From Kineosporia succinea (GTDB taxonomy: Bacteria > Actinomycetota > Actinomycetes > Actinomycetales > Kineosporiaceae): DNA of 64,000 nt. The stretch covers positions 2,046,001 to 2,110,000 of the forward strand of contig NZ_JAUSQZ010000001.1 in the NCBI RefSeq assembly GCF_030811555.1. The letters run 5' to 3'. Positions within the stretch are counted from its first letter, which is position 1. Each line of letters begins with the position of its first letter. The notes under the pieces were generated by a model. It searched no databases. It saw only the letters and a list, made by a program, of their open reading frames with translations, and was not told the DNA's origin. The position numbers were made by a program, and so were the translations under genes. Positions 61,525-64,000 of this stretch are shown here, piece by piece.

Positions 61525-62556
61525 GTGACGCGTGGGGTTCCGATCCGGCTGGTCGTCGTGCTCGTGGTGGTCGTCGCCTTTCTCGGCGGCGGCCTGGTGG
61601 TGGTGCCCGCGATGATGATGATGGGTATCGCCGGGGTCTCCCAGGACGACGACACCGGCGGGGTGTCGACCCTCTCCTGCAGCCCGATCGCCCAGACCGG
61701 CAACACCGACGTGGTGCTGACCGACACCCAGCTGGCCAACGCCCAGACGGTGATCGAGACCGGGGTGTCACTCGACGTCCCGTCCCGGGGCCTGGTCGTC
61801 GCCGTGGCCACGGCGATGCAGGAGTCGACCCTGCAGAACCTGAACCACGGTGACCGGGACAGCCTCGGCCTGTTCCAGCAGCGGGCGGGCTGGGGGTCGG
61901 AACGGGTCCGCACCGACCCGGTCGCGTCCGCCACGATGTTCTACACCGGCGGCCGGCAGGGCCAGCCCGGCCTGATGGACATCAACGGCTGGCAGTCGAT
62001 GTCGGTCACCGGTGCCGCCCAGGCCGTGCAGCGTTCGGCCTTCCCGTTCGCCTACGCCCGCTGGGAATCACTGGCCGCCTCGCTGGTGACGTCGGTGGTC
62101 GGCGACGAGCCCCTCGGGTGCGAGCGTAACGCGGTCGGCGCGAACCTTCCCGACGGCACGATCGGAGACATGCTGCAGGTGGCGCTCGAGCAGCAGGGCG
62201 ATCCGTACGTCTGGGGTGCGGTCGGCCCGGACGCGTTCGACTGCTCCGGCCTGATCGTGTACTCCTACCGAAAAGTGGGGCACCCGCTGAAGATTCGCAC
62301 CGCCGCACAGATGATGGACAACTCCACCATCATCCAGCCGGGCGAGGAACGCCCGGGCGACCTCATCTTCAGCGCACTCGGCGAGCGCGGGTCGGCCGGG
62401 CACGTGATGATCGTCGTGGAGCCGGGTCTGGCCGTGCAGGCCCCGCGCACCGGTCAGGACGTGAAGCTCTCCGAGTACACGATCGACAACGTCAACAACA
62501 AGCTGGGACGCCTGAACGCCTCGGCTTTCGCGGACAGCCGACAGCCCGCGGCCTAA
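61525..62556 (+). CDS. bifunctional cell-wall hydrolase: transglycosylase-like plus NlpC/P60
   Basis: GTG 61525 starts a 343-aa protein with an N-terminal membrane helix (RLVVVLVVVVAFLGGGLVVV). A lysozyme-like segment (VAVATAMQESTLQNLNHGD then SLGLFQQRAGWG, with Glu of MQES as likely acid) is followed by an NlpC/P60 peptidase (Cys in DAFDCSGLIVYSY, His in SAGHVMIVV). It resembles VirB1-like enzymes of Gram-positive conjugation elements (for example CwlT), which open the wall for the transfer channel. It is last in the locus. Confidence 0.85.
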   Translation: MTRGVPIRLVVVLVVVVAFLGGGLVVVPAMMMMGIAGVSQDDDTGGVSTLSCSPIAQTGNTDVVLTDTQLANAQTVIETGVSLDVPSRGLVVAVATAMQESTLQNLNHGDRDSLGLFQQRAGWGSERVRTDPVASATMFYTGGRQGQPGLMDINGWQSMSVTGAAQAVQRSAFPFAYARWESLAASLVTSVVGDEPLGCERNAVGANLPDGTIGDMLQVALEQQGDPYVWGAVGPDAFDCSGLIVYSYRKVGHPLKIRTAAQMMDNSTIIQPGEERPGDLIFSALGERGSAGHVMIVVEPGLAVQAPRTGQDVKLSEYTIDNVNNKLGRLNASAFADSRQPAA

Positions 62557-62620
62557 GCCCTGCTGCCCCGAGAACCAGCAACTCAAACCCCGAAAACCCA
62601 AGGCTCAGAATCAAGGTCGA

Positions 62621-64000
62621 TCATCCCGCCGTCCGCATCAATTCCACCGTGATCACCGTGTCATCCATGATCGCCACGGCCCCACCCATGGCCGCATCGT
62701 TCCCCTCCCCCCGGGCCGCATGCGCCGACGCCTGACTCAACGACCGCTCCACCGCCGACCAGTCCACCCCCGCCCAGTCCGCCCACGCCGCCGGCCCACC
62801 CGGCAACCGCACCGTCAGCCGCCCCCGGAACGTCCGCCCGTTCGCCACCTCCATGGTCACGAACCAGACGTCGATCTTCTCCATCGTCTCGCCGTACGAG
62901 TACCCCACCGGCCCGTACACCTCCAGCGCCCGGGCCAGGTTCCGCAACGTCTCCCGCAGCACCCCGGGCCGGTCCGGCGTCCGCAGAAACACCTGCAGCA
63001 GCAACCGTTCCCGCAACGAGGCGGCCCCGTCGAGCGAACGTGCACTGAGCCGCCGGTCCACCGCCACGATCAACCGGTCCGAGGGCCGCATCCACCGCTG
63101 CAGAGCCGGTCGCAGCGAGTCCTCACCGGAGGGGGACGAGACCAGCCGGTCCCGCCCCACCAGGAACAGCACCGTCTGCCCGTACACCCCCTCCACCGTC
63201 AGCCCGGCCAGCTCGAAATTCGGCGCCTGCGTGGCCAGCCCGGTCAGCACGTCCCGCAGCAACCCGACCCGCGAGTGCGCGGTCAGCGCCAGGGTCCGCC
63301 AGTTCCGCTCCGGCCCGGCCGCCGCCTCTTCGTCCGGCACCACGTCGAAGTCCTTGTCGCTCAGCGGCTTCGACGACGGCAACGCCGGCAACGGCGGCCG
63401 CTCGGCATTGATCTGCACCAGCACCGACAACCGCCCTCCGGCGAACGCCATGCCGTCCATCCGGTGCACCCGGTACAGGAACGACCCCAGTCCCCGCAGC
63501 GAATCACCGCGCCGGTACGTCACTCCCACACTGAGCTGCATCCACCGCAGACCCGAGTACCCCGGTGGAGGCGGCGCCGGCAACTGCACGCTCCCGACCT
63601 GGAAGTTGTACCGGGCCGCGGCGGACACCACCGCCATCACCGGGTGCCGGGCCAGCGTCACCGCGACCGGCGTCATCGGCATGCCGATCATGATCTGCAG
63701 CAACCACTCCGGCGGTTCCTGCGGCGCCACCCGGTCCGGGTCGAGCGGGACCGGCGCGACCACGTCGTCCTTGTCCCCGTCGAGCGAGCGCCAGTCCTCC
63801 ACCGGCTGGTCCCGGAACACCAGGTAGGTCAGGGTCCGTCCGGCGGTCGCGGCCTGCACGGCACCGAGCAGGTTGACCGGCTCGGCCGCAACCGTGTCGC
63901 CGGGCGTGTTCAGGAACCGCCCCAGCGACTTCCGCGCGGTGCGGGTCAGCCCGGTGATCGGGTTGCCACCGGTTTGGCTGCGCTCGAGCAGACTCAGTAG
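62621..64000 (-). CDS. large unrecognised protein, 5' end beyond window
   Basis: The frame is open to base 64000, so 459 C-terminal residues are visible and the start is missing. Features include GVTYRRGDSLRGLGSFLYRV and VQLPAPPPPGYSGLRW (about 160 from the visible start). Near residue 360 there is an ACT-like stretch, LRTPDRPGVLRETLRNLARAL. It is convergent with the T4SS-like operon, 64 bp from its stop. No membrane helix is seen in the visible part. I do not recognise the family. Confidence 0.7.
   Translation of the reverse strand, partial: LLSLLERSQTGGNPITGLTRTARKSLGRFLNTPGDTVAAEPVNLLGAVQAATAGRTLTYLVFRDQPVEDWRSLDGDKDDVVAPVPLDPDRVAPQEPPEWLLQIMIGMPMTPVAVTLARHPVMAVVSAAARYNFQVGSVQLPAPPPPGYSGLRWMQLSVGVTYRRGDSLRGLGSFLYRVHRMDGMAFAGGRLSVLVQINAERPPLPALPSSKPLSDKDFDVVPDEEAAAGPERNWRTLALTAHSRVGLLRDVLTGLATQAPNFELAGLTVEGVYGQTVLFLVGRDRLVSSPSGEDSLRPALQRWMRPSDRLIVAVDRRLSARSLDGAASLRERLLLQVFLRTPDRPGVLRETLRNLARALEVYGPVGYSYGETMEKIDVWFVTMEVANGRTFRGRLTVRLPGGPAAWADWAGVDWSAVERSLSQASAHAARGEGNDAAMGGAVAIMDDTVITVELMRTAG

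Overview
The window is a continuous stretch of very GC-rich, densely packed chromosome from an actinobacterium. The clues are a WhiB4-type Fe-S regulator, a PonA2-type penicillin-binding protein with one PASTA domain, a MarP-type CvpA-trypsin protease, DUF397/DUF5753 and DUF5302 proteins, frequent GTG starts and frequent 4-nt ATGA/GTGA overlaps. A Kineosporia-like lineage is plausible, but I cannot prove genus from sequence alone. No insertion sequence, transposase or CRISPR array was seen.

Layout. 1-5.4 kb: an unusual MFS-thymidylate kinase fusion, holB, a secreted TAP-like hydrolase and tRNA-Thr(CGT). 5.7-9.8 kb: AraC regulator, flavoprotein of the acyl-CoA dehydrogenase fold, Tat-exported PGRP amidase, AlkZ-like glycosylase. 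10-26 kb: a block that from memory matches M. tuberculosis Rv3669-Rv3683 gene for gene (holin-like, ephE, marP, nudL, nth, crp, MBL hydrolase, ridA, a 51-aa DUF4177 gene, two Get3/ArsA-like ATPases, whiB4, ponA2, metallophosphoesterase), with a few insertions and losses. 26-30 kb: tRNA-Pro(CGG), small proteins, fused pabAB and divergent pabC (folate p-aminobenzoate branch). 30-36 kb: an FHA protein, Ser/Thr kinase and Imm51-like protein, then an XRE/DUF397 pair divergent from two small genes, then a secreted protein. 36-39 kb: a low-complexity protein with cysteine at every third residue, and an S9 peptidase. 39-46.5 kb: asd-lysC-DUF5063-recR-serine hydrolase-dnaX on the minus strand, then SRP RNA. 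46.5-54.5 kb: two tRNA-Ser genes, a VapB-like/LytR_C pair, two mirror-image roadblock plus PATAN pairs, tadA, upp, plsC. 54.9-62.6 kb: a seven-gene locus resembling a Gram-positive type IV secretion or conjugation apparatus (pilin-like, PrgI/VirB3-like, VirB4 ATPase, TrbL/VirB6-like, VirB8-like, bifunctional wall hydrolase). It converges on an unrecognised large gene that runs off the right end.

Functional themes are DNA replication and repair (tmk, holB, dnaX, recR, nth, AlkZ-like), redox and cell-wall stress (marP, crp, whiB4, ponA2), lysine/peptidoglycan precursor supply (lysC-asd), folate (pabAB/pabC), and signalling modules of unknown output (FHA-kinase, roadblock-PATAN). The most interesting parts are the T4SS-like locus, the mirrored roadblock-PATAN pairs, the Cys-periodic repeat protein and an RsiG-like protein beside crp. 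Comparisons with M. tuberculosis are from recalled gene order, not from an alignment.
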